From NCBI RefSeq assembly GCF_945859705.1, contig NC_079136.1, forward strand, positions 50,420,094 through 50,484,093: DNA of 64,000 bases. Reading direction: 5' to 3'. The notes under the pieces are model-generated. The model was not told where the DNA came from. It did no database searches and saw nothing but the letters and a program-made list of their open reading frames with translations. Position 1 is the stretch's first letter. Every line of letters begins with the position of its first letter. This DNA is from Episyrphus balteatus (Eukaryota > Arthropoda > Insecta > Diptera > Syrphidae). Shown here in pieces: positions 24,707 to 36,055 of this stretch. Position numbers and translations under genes: made by a program.

Positions 24707-27700
24707 ATGAAAGTGAATCTTGTCGGTTCAATATTCGTATTGATAGTGTTTATTTGCTTACACCACAGTGACGTTTTGTGTTTACCTAACCCTAGGGTCA
24801 CTAACACCAAAGATAATGTACAAAACACTGTTGATTCCCCGCTAAAAGTTTCTTGGAAGAATAATTCTAGCGTTGGTGGTGTTGGTGGCGGAAGTTTTGG
24901 TTCAGCAGTTAAACATGAATCTCAACCTTATTCTTCACTATGGAAAGTCGTTGGCTCCGAGGAGAGTATAAGAGCTATTCAGGCCAAAATGATGCGTAGT
25001 TATATGAATTTATCTGTGGATCCTTGTGATGATTTTTATGAATATGTGTGTGGGAATTGGGAAAATGTTCATCCCATTCCAAAGGATAAATCGGAATATT
25101 CGGTATTCACTTTGTTGAATAACAATATTCAAAATGAACTGCGAGAAGTCCTTTCACAGCCTTTGTCAGCAGTTCATCATGCTAAACAGGAACTTGGAGC
25201 CGAAGACAAAGCGAAAGTTTATTTCACAACTTGTATCGACGAAGAAACCATCAATAGAAGAGGAGTTGATCCTTTGTTGTATTTCATCGATGAACTTGGA
25301 GGATGGCCTGTACTTGATGAGAATTGGTCGGAAGAAGGATTTGATTGGTTGCAACTTTCTATAAAAACTTCGTTGTTGGGATATCCAGCAATATTATTTT
25401 CTGATGTCGAAATGGATTTGAAGAATTCTACACGCTATGCTATTTATTTGGAAGAAGGACGATTAGGACTAAGCAATAGAGATGATTATTTGAGTACGGA
25501 TAATGCTGAGCATTTGGATGCTTATAGGTAAGAAATCATAATTGGGTTGAACAGACTGACGAAATATACTCATCAAAATAAGTCAGGGTTTCCATCAAAC
25601 TATTTATAAATATAAAATGATAAAGAAGTTTTTGGGGGGCAAAGTACAATTTGGAAAAGATTTTCCGTTCTATGTTGATTGTCAATGTTATCAACATAAC
25701 ATTAACATGTGTTCTGATGTAAGATTTTTTTATCTATCAGCTCTTTGTGATCACATATTAGTTAGTTATTTTAATATTTGCAAGAAATTGTTTTTTTTTT
25801 TTAACAAAACATTCTTGAAAGTGCATTCACCGATTATTTTTTAAAAGCCATCATCAACGCCAAACATCTTTATAAATAAATAACTTTGCAGTAAATATCG
25901 ATTAAAAAGCACTTTCTTTGTTATTTAGGTACCTACCTATTATAGTTTCAATAACGTCAGTAGTTCCATTTGTTTTTAGTCTTTGAACAATACAAACACC
26001 TTGAAAACCTTGCCTTTAGAGAGAAAATAAAATCATTTCAGAATCAAGATGATGTTCTTCTTAAAAAATGTTAATACTCTGTTAAAATCCAAAACATATA
26101 ACACATTGGGAATCAGTAAAACAAAAATGACTGCGATACTCATAGATTACCGCGTAAAATCTGTAAAAAAAATTTTGAAGGGTACAAAAAATATAACAAA
26201 AATATATTTATGCATTTATTCGATCATATTTAAACAGCCTACAGGCAGGGCCGGTTTTAGGGGGGGGCAGTCTGGGCCGTCGCCCAGGGGCGTAAGAATT
26301 GATGGGCGCCGAAGTCTTTCCAATCGGTGTTTTATTTATTTTTACTTTCACAAAGGCGCCCAATTTTTTTTTTCTATTTTACTTTTTCAACGGCGCTTGT
26401 ATTTTTTGTCCTAAACTTTTTGAAGAATGAAAGCGCCCCACAATTTTGGGTTAATTTGTTTGGCTTCCGGAAGGACAATAGTGTCCAAAATCTTCGTTCA
26501 TCTTTGAAGAACAAGGCGCCCCAATTTCTTTTGAAAGACTAAAGCAATCCTAATATTCCTCCAACCAATTTAATTTTTGCAAAGGCGCCCCTATGCATAT
26601 ATAAATCACTAAATCATAGGTGGTAGTATGGAGATGGAGTGTGTTTCTTTTTTTTTTTTCCGGATATGGAAAAGACGACGAGACAAAATAGTTTATGGAG
26701 AATATCCAGACTGTAATAATGAATAAAGAAACAGAAGGGAGACGGACAGAATCGCGAAATCCAAAATCCAGAAAACCCTAAATCCCGAAAACCCAAAAAA
26801 ACGAAAACCCAGAATCCCGAAAATCCAAAATCCCGAAAAACCAAAATCCCGAAAACCCAAAATCCAGAAAGGCCAAAAATTGACAGCTTCTCTATTTCTT
26901 ATAAAAACTACGTTTGTGAGTCATTTCAATTAACTGTCAAAAAAATCAGAGTTTCTCGGGTTTTCAATTTACATCGAAAACCTCAGAGCTCTAGTTTGAT
27001 CACCTGATTTCTGTTTTGACATTTTTTACTTTATTTAGTTTCTTATTTCATGAATTTCTTGAAAAATCTCATATTTACCACACAAATTTTGTATCCACAA
27101 ACGACTTCACTTTTCGCACACCAAACAATTTTGATTTCATTTTGAATTCCTCCGCTCAGACAAAATACCCAGAGTTGTTCAGGGTGCGTACAGAGCGAAC
27201 ATAGAACACATAGGAAATGACTCTGGTTGAAAAAGGAGCTACAAAAACCGCTTGACGGCGAATTCGGAGCGACCCAGAGTGCCCTAATGCTCACAACGAA
27301 CAAACCTAATATTTATAAAGGTATGTCGTTTTCGATTGGCCGTCCGGAAGCGTCCAGAATCATTCAGAAACCTGCTGCAAATTTTTTATTCTCCTAGTGA
27401 AAAAACAAACACAAAAATATTTGATTTTTCACCAATACAGTAATTAAATTTCAGAATTGGGTGGAAGCGATTCAAACTTTTTTATTGGATTTCAGAATGA
27501 AACGACATTTATGTACCTAGTTGAAAAAGTTTTTGAAAAAATATTGTTCAAATAAAACCAACTATACCTACTCTTTAAATGTGTTTAAACAAAAAAGTCA
27601 GAGATAAGTTAAGCTTATGAACTTTAATAAACTGCACATTGTTACATAAATGCATTGAGAGGTAAGAAATAATCTGCTATTGCTTTTTTTCGTGATTTAA

Positions 27701-30700
27701 AAAAAAAAATTTTATAATGATTTTTTTTTTTTTTGAGAGGCGCCACTTGCAATCTTGCCCAGGGGCGCCGGTAGTGCTTAAACCGGCACTGCCTACAGGC
27801 CTACACTATGTAATTTGTCAGGTGTATTTTTTCTGTTGCACCGTGTTATAATGAATATTTGCAAAAAATAATAAACATTATTGGCTTTAAAAGCTAACAG
27901 CTTGATTTTTTTTTTTGCAAGATTATGGTCTTAACATTTAGTTTAAATATCAGGCTATAGAAAAGTCTATGTTTCAATTTAATTTTAAGTCAATTTTTGT
28001 CTATGTTTCTTGAGAAAAAATATATATACAAACCATTGAAATTGAGTTTAAAAGATGAATCAGTGACATAAACATTTATCTATAGGTTCATTAATCTATA
28101 AGGAAAAATAACTTAATTTAATCTTAATTGTTTTTCCGGGTTAAGGGGGTAAATCCCTCTCGAACGTTTTGTATTTTGTGCTTAAATTCATTGACCATCT
28201 GAAAAAAAAAACTATTTTCAGTGGTTTTAGCGTTATATGAAGCATCAAAAGTTCCAAGATAGTCCCTAAACCCATTCGATCCAAATATAATCTAAGTACC
28301 TTATTGAGATTCCCTAAAAATGGATGAATCCTTCCTTCTTCTTCTTCTTCTTCTTCTTCCTTTTTCTCGGCGCTGTTATGATCTCGATGTCGAGGGGATC
28401 ATAACTATCCCACGTAACTGCTTCACACTAGTGATCCGCCTGTGGGGTTCGCCGGGTTGACCTCAGAAATCGGCGGCAAGCCTCCCGGTTTTGTATTGTT
28501 CCATTTCTAAGGCCAACTGAATGCTGGTGGTTTTGCATTTGCTTGTACCAGGAGTTTTTAGGCCTACCTTTCTTTCTATTTCGTGTTGGAACGTTGTATG
28601 ATATTGCTTTTTTGACGGGGTTCTCAGGATCTCTCCTTTGAACATGGCAATACCAACTGAGTCGGTCGTGTTCCTTCCTACAATATCAAAAAGTTAGCTT
28701 CAAGTTGTTTCACTTATATCTTTTAAAATTCAAATGCCTACACTGGAAAGCTTCTATCATGAGTGCTAATCGCAAGGACATAGATACATAGAGATTTTAA
28801 AGCCAAAACTATTTGTCACTAGACATAGACAAAGAAGATTGATTTTAGTACCAACCAATTTTTTGGCATCATACAAATAAAATACTACATTAGCCCTGTT
28901 CCATTGAAGGTAATAGTTTACTATACAAGTAGATGTTTCGGTTAATCTAGTACTATCATCTACTCATGCTCTTCTTCCCGAGTAGATACGATTTGTATTG
29001 AATTCGTTGAAAGTGAGTTCCATTGAAAATCGCTAGTAAACTACTAGTAGTACTTTGCCACCTCCCTTTGACTAGTGAAATCGAACAAGGCATTCGATTT
29101 TTTCTGCCCCGTTCGATTTCACTAGTCAAAAAGTTTTTTTTTATAGAAATCAAAGTACCTATATTTTTCTAATGGTTTTTTGTGCGCTGAGCTCGAATCT
29201 GAAGTCAGAAAAATTCTATCACATCACGTTTTTGACATATTACCATGCCAAAAATCAGAAAAATAGTGTTTGTGACGTTCAAAATTCAATATCTCAAAAA
29301 CTTTTCACGTTAGAGCTATTCTAGTGCTTGATTCAAATTAAACAGGTCAATGACCATTAGAAAAGTATAATTTGGTTTCTATGGAAAATTATTTCTCGCC
29401 AATATTACTGTCATTTACGGAAAAATTAATCTTAAAAATCGTTTTATTGTTTTTTTTCAATTGTTCTCAATATTTTTTAAAACAAAAGTATAGTTTTTCC
29501 ACACAATCTTTAAAAAACGGTTTTAAGCTAAATAATTGCATTCCAAACTTTTCAAAAATCAAAAATTTTGTCGGTAACTTTTTTGATTGAAAAATAGGCA
29601 ATTTTTTTTTTCAAATTAAATTCGTCAAAAATTCAAAAATTAACTTTTTGCTCAAAAAACATTTTTAATAGATAGAAAACATAAGAAAGTAATTTTTAAA
29701 TAAGTTTTGTTAAAATCCAACTATTTTTGTAAAAGATAAAAATAAAAAAATCGTATTTTTGCATTTTTTTCAATATTTTTGAGGTTATAGAAAAAAATTG
29801 TTTGAGTAAAAGTTGTAGACATTTATACTACCTACAACTTTTGCATTTGACTTTTTTCGATAGGACGTCTAATTTTGACAGAAATCGTAAAAAACCATGA
29901 TTTTTGACACCCACCCCACTTTTTCGCCCACCCACCCCCTTTCCCCCAATTTTTTTGTGGGCAATTTATTTTTCCCCTTTCATACACATACCTACCATTT
30001 ATCCTAAATTTTCAAAAATTATTGGCACTGGTCTAATAGTTATTAGTCTATTCTAATTCTTTATGAAACAGACATTTGCAGATAATTTACAAGCTACAAG
30101 TAAATTCACAAATAACACTGGTCAACAAGGTTTTTGCCACAAGAACCAAAATATACTTTTCTAGTAGTTTTTGGGGTGCTGAATCCGAATCTGAAGTCAG
30201 AAAAATTTGATTGGCCTTCGTTTTTGAAATATTACCGTTAGAAAATGTCAAAAAACATAATTTTGGCTGTTTTCGAGGTTATGTTTTTATGCGGAGTAAT
30301 TCATTATGAATAAATTTGTAACGGTGCCTAAAAGAGCTAGTTTTATTCTTTCAAAAAATGTTTAAATCTTTCCGATATCTCTTATATTGCCCGAGATTTT
30401 TAAAATTTAAGTAGCGGTCTTTGAATCAGAAACCACAATGGCCAACCAAATTAAACTTTTTTTGCCACAACAATCAGAATATACTTTTCTGAAGGTTTTT
30501 GGGTTGCTAAACTCGAATCCACAATCAGAAAAATTCTATTAGCCTTCGTTTTTGAAATATTGCCGTTATAAAATGCAAAAAAGGGTTTTTTTTATAACGA
30601 TTATATTTCAAGAACGGAGGCTAATAGAATTTTTCCGATTGCGGATTTGAGTTCAGCAACTCGAAAACCTTCAGAAAAGTATATTTTGGTTCTTGTGGCA

Positions 30701-33700
30701 AAAATTCTGTGACCAGTGACTTAAACTTTAGATTTAGTTTAGTTTCTCTTTGGCTTATTAACTGAAACTTAAGATATCTCGAGCAATAAAAGAGATATCG
30801 GGAAAATTTTAACAGTTTTTGAAAGAAGAATATCTGTTCTTATAATAACCGTTACAAATTTGTTTATAATGAATTACGCCACATAAAAACAGAACCTCAA
30901 AAACAGCCAAAATGACGTTTTTTAACATTTTATATCGGTAATATTTCAAAAACGGAGGCCAATCAAATTTTTCTGACTTCAGATTCGGATTCAGCACCCC
31001 AAAAACTACTAGAAAAGTATATTTTGGTTCTTGTGGCAAAAAAAAGTTCAATTTTGTTGACCAGTGTAATTTTAAGTCTTGTAGGTTTATGAAATAGGGC
31101 CCAGATTTAAACTAGGTATTAGCTAAAAATATGCCCCAAAATGTTTAGGAGGAGTTATTTTACCTTAGGTATCATCAAACCAAAACCTCGATACCCATTA
31201 TCGAGAATGCTTAGGCACTCGAATGACACGAAACGCGTGTTTTGAGCTTGTTTTTTTTTTTTAATTTAGCTGTTGGTTGTTTCCCGTAAAAGATCTATAT
31301 TGTGGGGAAGAAAAATTACGATAAAGAATTAATAAAAAAGGTGCAGGCGTGGATTAGCTAATTTGATTTGAAAAATAATTGACTTTTACATGTAGTTGTT
31401 CTTGGCTACTATGTTTTCAGGACATCTATCTAGACAGCTGGATGGTTAGATTCAATCACATAGTTTTCAAACTGTGGAAATAAGTAGTTGTTTGAAGATT
31501 CCAAGAAAATGCATTTGATTGCCTTTTAATTTATACCAAAAATATGTATTTTTTCGTATGTGAGTGCAATCTAGTCACCTTCTCTGTGCTCTACTCGCGA
31601 AACGGTTCATCTTGCAGAAAAATGTGCCAGGCATATTTTGTAGATAATTTCACGGCCATCAATTTTTATACAACCTCTGATGACCTCCGATCAATAGGTC
31701 GCGATATATTTGCGAAAAACTTTTCGTGACCTTTTGACCCCTATAACTCTTAACGCGGACACGATATCAATGTCGATTTTTCACATCTTCATAACAAAGC
31801 CGTCATGACGCGTCATTAAGCTGTATAACAAAATTCAGCCCAGTAGGAATTTTTCCGCAGATAAAACCTAAAATTACTGGACTATATCGAGAATGCTTAG
31901 GCACTCGAATGACACGAAACGCGTGTTTTAAGCTTGTTTTTTTTTTTTAATTTAGCTGTTGGTTGTTTCCCGTAAAAGATCTATATTGTGGGGAAGAAAA
32001 ATTACGATAAAGAATTAATAAAAAAGGTGCAGGCGTGGATTAGCTAATTTGATTTGAAAAATAATTGACTTTTACACGTAGTTGCTCTTGGTTACTATGT
32101 TTTCAGGATATCTATCTAGACAGCTGGATGGTTAGATTCAATCACATAGTTTTCAAACTGTGGAAATAAGTAGTTGTTTGAAGATTCCAAGAAAAAGCAT
32201 TTGATTGCCTTCATCCTTCATGGCTACCTTCAAAATGTTCAGAAGTTCTGTTCACTTGGAGAGCTCTTTCATATAACTACATATAAGCCTAGGAAGTCCA
32301 TGTATCTTATTAAATCACTATTGATAAACATGACATTCATCATTTTCTTTTTTATTCACAGAAATCTAATTGTGACTGTTTTGAGACTCTTGGATGTGGA
32401 TCCCGAAAAAGCCGAAGAAACCTCTAAAGAAATTGTTGATTTTGAAATCCAATTGGCAAATATAACAACTGATTTCCACCTACGCATTAGTCTCGGTGAA
32501 ATCTACTCACCAACAACGATCGGGGAACTCTATACAAAGTACGAAAATATAGACTGGTTAACTTTTTTCTCAAGCGTTCTTGAAACCCCTCTGCAACTCA
32601 ACCAAACAGTTGTTATAATATCGGTCAATTACTATGGCAATTTAACTCGTGTTTTGAAAGAAGTCGAAACGAAAACCCTTGCCAACTACATTGTGTGGCG
32701 AGCTATACATCCGTTCCTCGATGGTTTAGATGAGAATTTTAGAGCTGCCTTACAGACTTTTAAGGAAGCTTTAACTGGTCAAAAGGAACCTTTGGCTCGA
32801 TGGAAAGAGTGTATTAAAGAAGTTAATACGCAAATGGGAATGGCAACTGGGGCTATGTTCGTTCAAAGATATTTCGACGAAGACAGTAAAAATGAAACTA
32901 TTGGCCTTTTGAGCGATGTAAAGGAGGCCTTTAGAGATACCCTTTTAGACTTGGAATGGATTGATGAGACGACCAAAGAACTTGCTCGAAATAAAGTCAA
33001 TGAAACAAAACTTGCTGTAGGTTATCCAGATTTCATCTTGAATCCAACGGAACTCAACAAGCTTTATAGTGATTTAAAAGTAGTTCCGGGAAAACGTTTT
33101 GAAAATACCCTAAATTTGGTCAAATATTCTTCACGAGTACGTCGGAAGCGTTTTTGGGAAAGTGTCGATAAACAAATATGGCCTTCGGCGCCAGCAGTAG
33201 TGAATGCGTTCTTCGAGCAGACGAATAATCGAATTGTCATTCCAGTTGGAATTTTACAGCCTCCGGTGTTTCATAAGCATTTTCCAAGAGCCCTTAATTA
33301 TGGTTCAATGGGAGTCTTCGTAGGGCACGAACTGACACACGGATTTGATGACGTTGGCAGAGAGTTTGATTCTGCGGGCAACATGGTTCAATGGTGGAGT
33401 GAGGATGCTGTCAAAGGATTTGAAGAAAGAGAAAACTGTTTCATTGATCAATATGGAAACTTTTCAGTGCATGGAAAGTATTTGCATGGAAGTTTGTCAA
33501 AAGGTGAGAATATTGCCGATAATGGAGGTGTACGTCAAGCATTCCGAGTCTATCGAAAATGGCAGAATGTAAATAAGAAATCAAAAAGGGACTCAACAGA
33601 AGCTATGCCGGGCTTGAATTTAACTAATGATCAACTATTTTTTGTTGGATTTGGTCAATCATGGTGCAATGCAATAAGGCCTGAAGCATTGGAAAATCGT

Positions 33701-33835
33701 TTACAAACAAATTATCACTGTCCAGGGAAGTTTAGAGTGATTGGAGCTTTAGCGAACTTTGAAGACTTTTCGGAAGTTTTTCAATGTCCTGCGGGAAGTA
33801 AGATGAATCCACATAAGAAATGTCGGTTGTGGTGA
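24707..33835 (+). CDS. Neprilysin-like M13 zinc metallopeptidase (two exons, 764 aa)
   Basis: M13-family zinc endopeptidase that would cleave small peptides in the secretory pathway or outside the cell. Exons 24707-25527 and 32362-33835 join in frame (codon 274 is split AG|A) across a 6834-bp GT-AG intron. The acceptor is a clean ttttttattcacag. The open frame continues upstream of 32362 inside the intron, but that part is not coding. Residues 5-25 form a hydrophobic signal sequence or short signal anchor, so the product is probably secreted or type II. Conserved elements: PCDDFYEYVCGNW (106-118), NAFF (555-558), PVGILQPP, zinc motif HELTH (596-600), GENIADNGG with the third zinc ligand Glu656, a His726/Arg732 segment, and C-terminal CRLW (761-764), the usual CxxW ending. 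All catalytic residues are present. NAFF replaces the common NAFY/NAYY. Family certain; which fly Nep orthologue is not decided. Confidence 0.93.
26246..27791. mobile_element. hAT-like element with 8-bp target duplication (cctacagg)
   Basis: The left end CAGGGCCGGTTT and right end AAACCGGCACTG are inverted copies with one mismatch. They are flanked by the exact 8-bp direct repeat cctacagg (26238-26245 and 27792-27799), the hallmark of hAT insertion. A second inverted match (cgcccaggggcg) lies just inside each end. The interior has no recognisable transposase but contains an AATCCCGAAAA minisatellite. It lies in the neprilysin-like gene intron, within a short spurious open frame. Confidence 0.88.
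26755..26877. repeat. Minisatellite of AATCCCGAAAACCC-like units
   Basis: About eight 14-16 bp units varying around aatcccgaaaaccc. The same unit forms arrays at 35100-35870 and 63430-63625. The reverse-strand open frame rich in GFSGF/GFRDLGF repeats is a translation artefact of the array. Confidence 0.85.
28331..28690 (-). mobile_element. 5'-truncated LINE fragment with (GAA)n tail
   Basis: On the minus strand, 28690-28428 reads as an open frame ending in TAG. It contains a segment typical of the C-terminal end of non-LTR retrotransposon ORF2 proteins: SWYCHVQRRDPENPVKKA, then KKGRPKNSWYKQ, then VGLRN. After the stop comes about 65 bases of untranslated sequence and a (GAA)n tail, seen on the + strand as TTC repeats at 28333-28362. 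It is heavily truncated at its 5' side. It lies in the intron of the neprilysin-like gene, antisense to it. No target duplication was identified. Confidence 0.75.
29070..29127. repeat. Perfect 17-bp inverted repeat (hairpin)
   Basis: gactagtgaaatcgaac at 29070-29086 is the exact reverse complement of 29111-29127, with a 24-base loop. Its surroundings (gttccattgaa, about 28900-29060) recur near 16440, so it may be the core of a small decayed transposon. Confidence 0.6.
29155..29260 (+). repeat. Single arm of the shared-core foldback family
   Basis: tatttttctaatggtttttt, gctcgaatctgaagtcagaa and gacatattacca match one arm of the elements at 22411 and 30115. No inverted partner was found nearby, so this looks like a truncated or solo arm. 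Confidence 0.6.
30115..31067. mobile_element. Foldback element with ACACTGGTCAACAA ends, nested
   Basis: The ends acactggtcaacaa and ttgttgaccagtgt are exact inverse copies. The long arms carry ttgccacaagaaccaaaata, ctgaatccgaatctgaag and attaccgttagaaaatg, with inverted partners at about 30900-31040. A second, inner inverted pair of the same sequence lies at about 30455-30717, so a related element appears to sit inside the first. Noncoding. It lies in the intron of the neprilysin-like gene. Confidence 0.87.
31199..31525 (+). repeat. Direct repeat copy A (327 bp)
   Basis: Matches 31885-32211 base for base over 327 bases except for roughly six substitutions, with no indel (offset exactly 686). 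The 359-bp spacer between the copies is unrelated. High identity implies a recent duplication. Confidence 0.92.
31885..32211 (+). repeat. Direct repeat copy B (327 bp), 150 bp before exon 2
   Basis: Second copy of the repeat at 31199-31525. It ends 150 bases upstream of the second coding exon of the neprilysin-like gene, inside the region where a branch point and splicing enhancers would lie. Confidence 0.92.
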
Positions 33836-33887
33836 AAAATACAATTTAATGTAGTAGAATGGGTGGTATAATATTGTTTATTCATTT

Positions 33888-33893
33888 AATAAA
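33888..33893 (+). other. Poly(A) signal of the neprilysin-like gene
   Basis: AATAAA 53 bases after the stop codon; the first canonical signal downstream. Confidence 0.55.
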
Positions 33894-34227
33894 TTAAAAT
33901 TTAACCATAAGAAGGAATAACTGTTTTTATTACCTACCATGCAAAAAGATATAGGACGTATAGGAAAACTGTAAAAAAATGTTAATTGTAAAGTAATAAA
34001 ACTTGTTCGAATTTTCAATTCGAAGATTACTGCGCGGTCACTGTGGCGTATTTGGAACTTCTTGATGTTATACTTCTTTTGGTTTGTTTTGTACAAGAAA
34101 GGTTTATTTTTTCCGTTAAAGTTTTCTAACATTCAGCCTAAGCGAGGTATCCGTTCGGAGAAATTTTGTCCGAAATTGATTCAGGCAAAATATTGCATTT
34201 ATTTTGCATTTTGCATGGATTTGGGCC

Positions 34228-34347
34228 TCAACCCAACAAACTTTGCCAGCCAGCTCTATCTTTAGCTCGCTGCTTCCAGTTTCGCACGCCAAGTTGATTG
34301 AGGTCCCCTTCCACTTGGTTGCGCCACCTCAGACGAGGTCTTCCTCT
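34228..34347 (-). mobile_element. LINE ORF2 C-terminal fragment
   Basis: On the minus strand, 34347-34228 translates to a 39-residue segment with RGRPRLRWRNQVEGDLNQL and VRNWKQRAKDRAGWQ, ending in TGA. The pattern GRPxxRW..V..DL..LGV.NW...A.DR..W is the familiar tail of many arthropod non-LTR retrotransposon reverse-transcriptase proteins. It stops at an in-frame TAA on its 5' side, so it is a relic. It lies about 390 bases after the neprilysin-like stop codon, in antisense. Confidence 0.75.
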
Positions 34348-34399
34348 TTATTTTGTAACTATTTTCATAGTAAAAATCGAGATACAGCTATTTTAAATA

Positions 34400-35079
34400 G
34401 TTAAAAATATTTATTTGTGACAATTTTAAAAGTCCATCAAAGTATTTTCCAAATTAACTATTAAATAGTCAATTTTAACTAATAAAATAGTTATATTTGT
34501 GACTATTTAAATAGTCAGATGGGGGGAGGGGCTATATACAATGCATATTTATACAGGGGGAGGGGGGGGGGGTGATATATCGCCCTCCGCTTACCTTACG
34601 GGAGAGGAAATTGTATTAAAAAAAAACCACTAAAAATGAAAAAAAAGTTTATTTATATTTTTTTTTTATTTAGAATCGTCTAAACGCAAGATATAAGCTG
34701 TTTAAGCGGTTTTGTATTGGAGAGTTTTCTGTTTTATATTTTGTTTGTTTTTTTGAATTCAGAACTCTCCAAGAATAGAGCCGATATGGTTAATTAAAAA
34801 AGTTTATATCTTAAGTTCTATTTGTCGCATCGCAAAGTTTGAATTATTCAGGCTTAGGGAAAATGGAAGAGCATCAGTCCTTATTTTTAGAATGTGATTT
34901 TGTGTTAATTTAGACTACTCACATTAATTGGAAAACTCGCGATATTTAAGCCCCTAAAAACCATACAAGGTCGCGATTTAAAGCTGCCAGACTTTTGAAT
35001 TAGTTTTTTGAATGCATAAGGCTATAAAACTGCATACTCACCTTTTCGTTATACCTTCACTCCCAAAATTTGCTGTGGG
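34400..35079. other. AT-rich spacer with TAACTATTTAAATAGT-type repeats
   Basis: No gene is seen. 34360-34530 has several inverted copies of aaatagttaaa-like units; similar units occur at about 17515-17610 and 37250-37300. A G-rich run lies at about 34520-34575. Confidence 0.45.
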
Positions 35080-35089
35080 CTCTTAGACT

Positions 35090-35880
35090 GGGAGCGTATC
35101 GGAATCCCGCTTTTTAAAATCCCGTTTTTCGAAAATCCCGAAAAAAAAGTTTCAAAATCCCGTTTACTAAAATACCGCTTTTTTAATTCCCGTTTTCTGA
35201 AATCCCGCATTTTAAAATCCCGAAAATCCCGATTTTTTTACAAAATACATGCTTAATTCACAAATAAAAAAATCATGAGAAATAGACAAAAAATTAGTAA
35301 AACTGATTTTTGGCGTTGTAAAGCCCACACAATATGTACCTTCAACACATTATGAAAACGGTATTTCTTTTATAAAAACATAAAATGATTAAAGCCTTAA
35401 ATTGAGTTCACAAATAAAAGAAATTTCATTTATTTAAATATCAAAATTGTTGAAATGCATCTAAATATAAGTTGAAATATATTTAAATGAAATTTCTTTT
35501 GATTATGTAGTGTGTACTTAATTTAAGGTGTGATCATTTTATGTTATTATTAATCTATGGGATTATCACGATTTGATTGTTCTTCTGAAACTTTAAAGTA
35601 AATATTAGTTTGTTAATTGATCAACAATCTCTCATTTTTTAATTTGTTTTAGTATCCCGATTTTGCAAGCAAAACTAGTTGTTTTATTTTAAAAAAATCG
35701 CGCGATTTTTTAAAATGAAACAACTAGTTTCGCTTGCAAAATCGGGATAATAAAAAACGGGATTATAAAAATCGGGATTTTAAAAAGCGGGATTATAAAA
35801 AGCGGGATAATGAAAAACGGGATTTTAAAAACGGGATTTAAAAAAACGGGAATATAAAAAACCGGATATCGAACCTAACC
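35090..35880. mobile_element. FB-like foldback element with inverted AATCCCG arrays
   Basis: The left arm (35100-35235) is an array of units around aaaatcccg. The right arm (about 35740-35865) is an array of the reverse unit (cgggatt). The two arrays point at each other across an AT-rich core, and an inner exact pair (aaacaactagtt... on one side, aactagttgtttt on the other) surrounds about 35690. The element is flanked by the 10-bp direct repeat ctcttagact (35080-35089 and 35881-35890). Terminal inverted repeats made of short tandem repeats plus a target duplication of about 9 bp are the known architecture of Drosophila FB elements. No transposase is present. Confidence 0.82.
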
Positions 35881-36055
35881 CTCTTAGACTATTAGTAAAA
35901 TTTGAACAATTTAATAATTTAATAATTATAATAAAAATTACTTACTTTTATTTCGAACAGCACTTATGATTTGACACTGGTTTTCCTCGAAAATAGAGGC
36001 TTTTATTTAAAAAGAATTAAACGAACAACAGGTTTAATTCTTTTTAAACAAAAGT

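Noticed and set aside
26614..26844. Gly/Phe-repeat protein on the minus strand
   Set aside because: Translation of the AATCCCGAAAA minisatellite; the same artefact appears at 63502.
32174..32361. Upstream extension of the neprilysin-like exon 2 reading frame with its own ATG
   Set aside because: A strong acceptor (ttttttattcacag) at 32361 and correct phase with exon 1 show that this part is intronic; it also overlaps the duplicated repeat.
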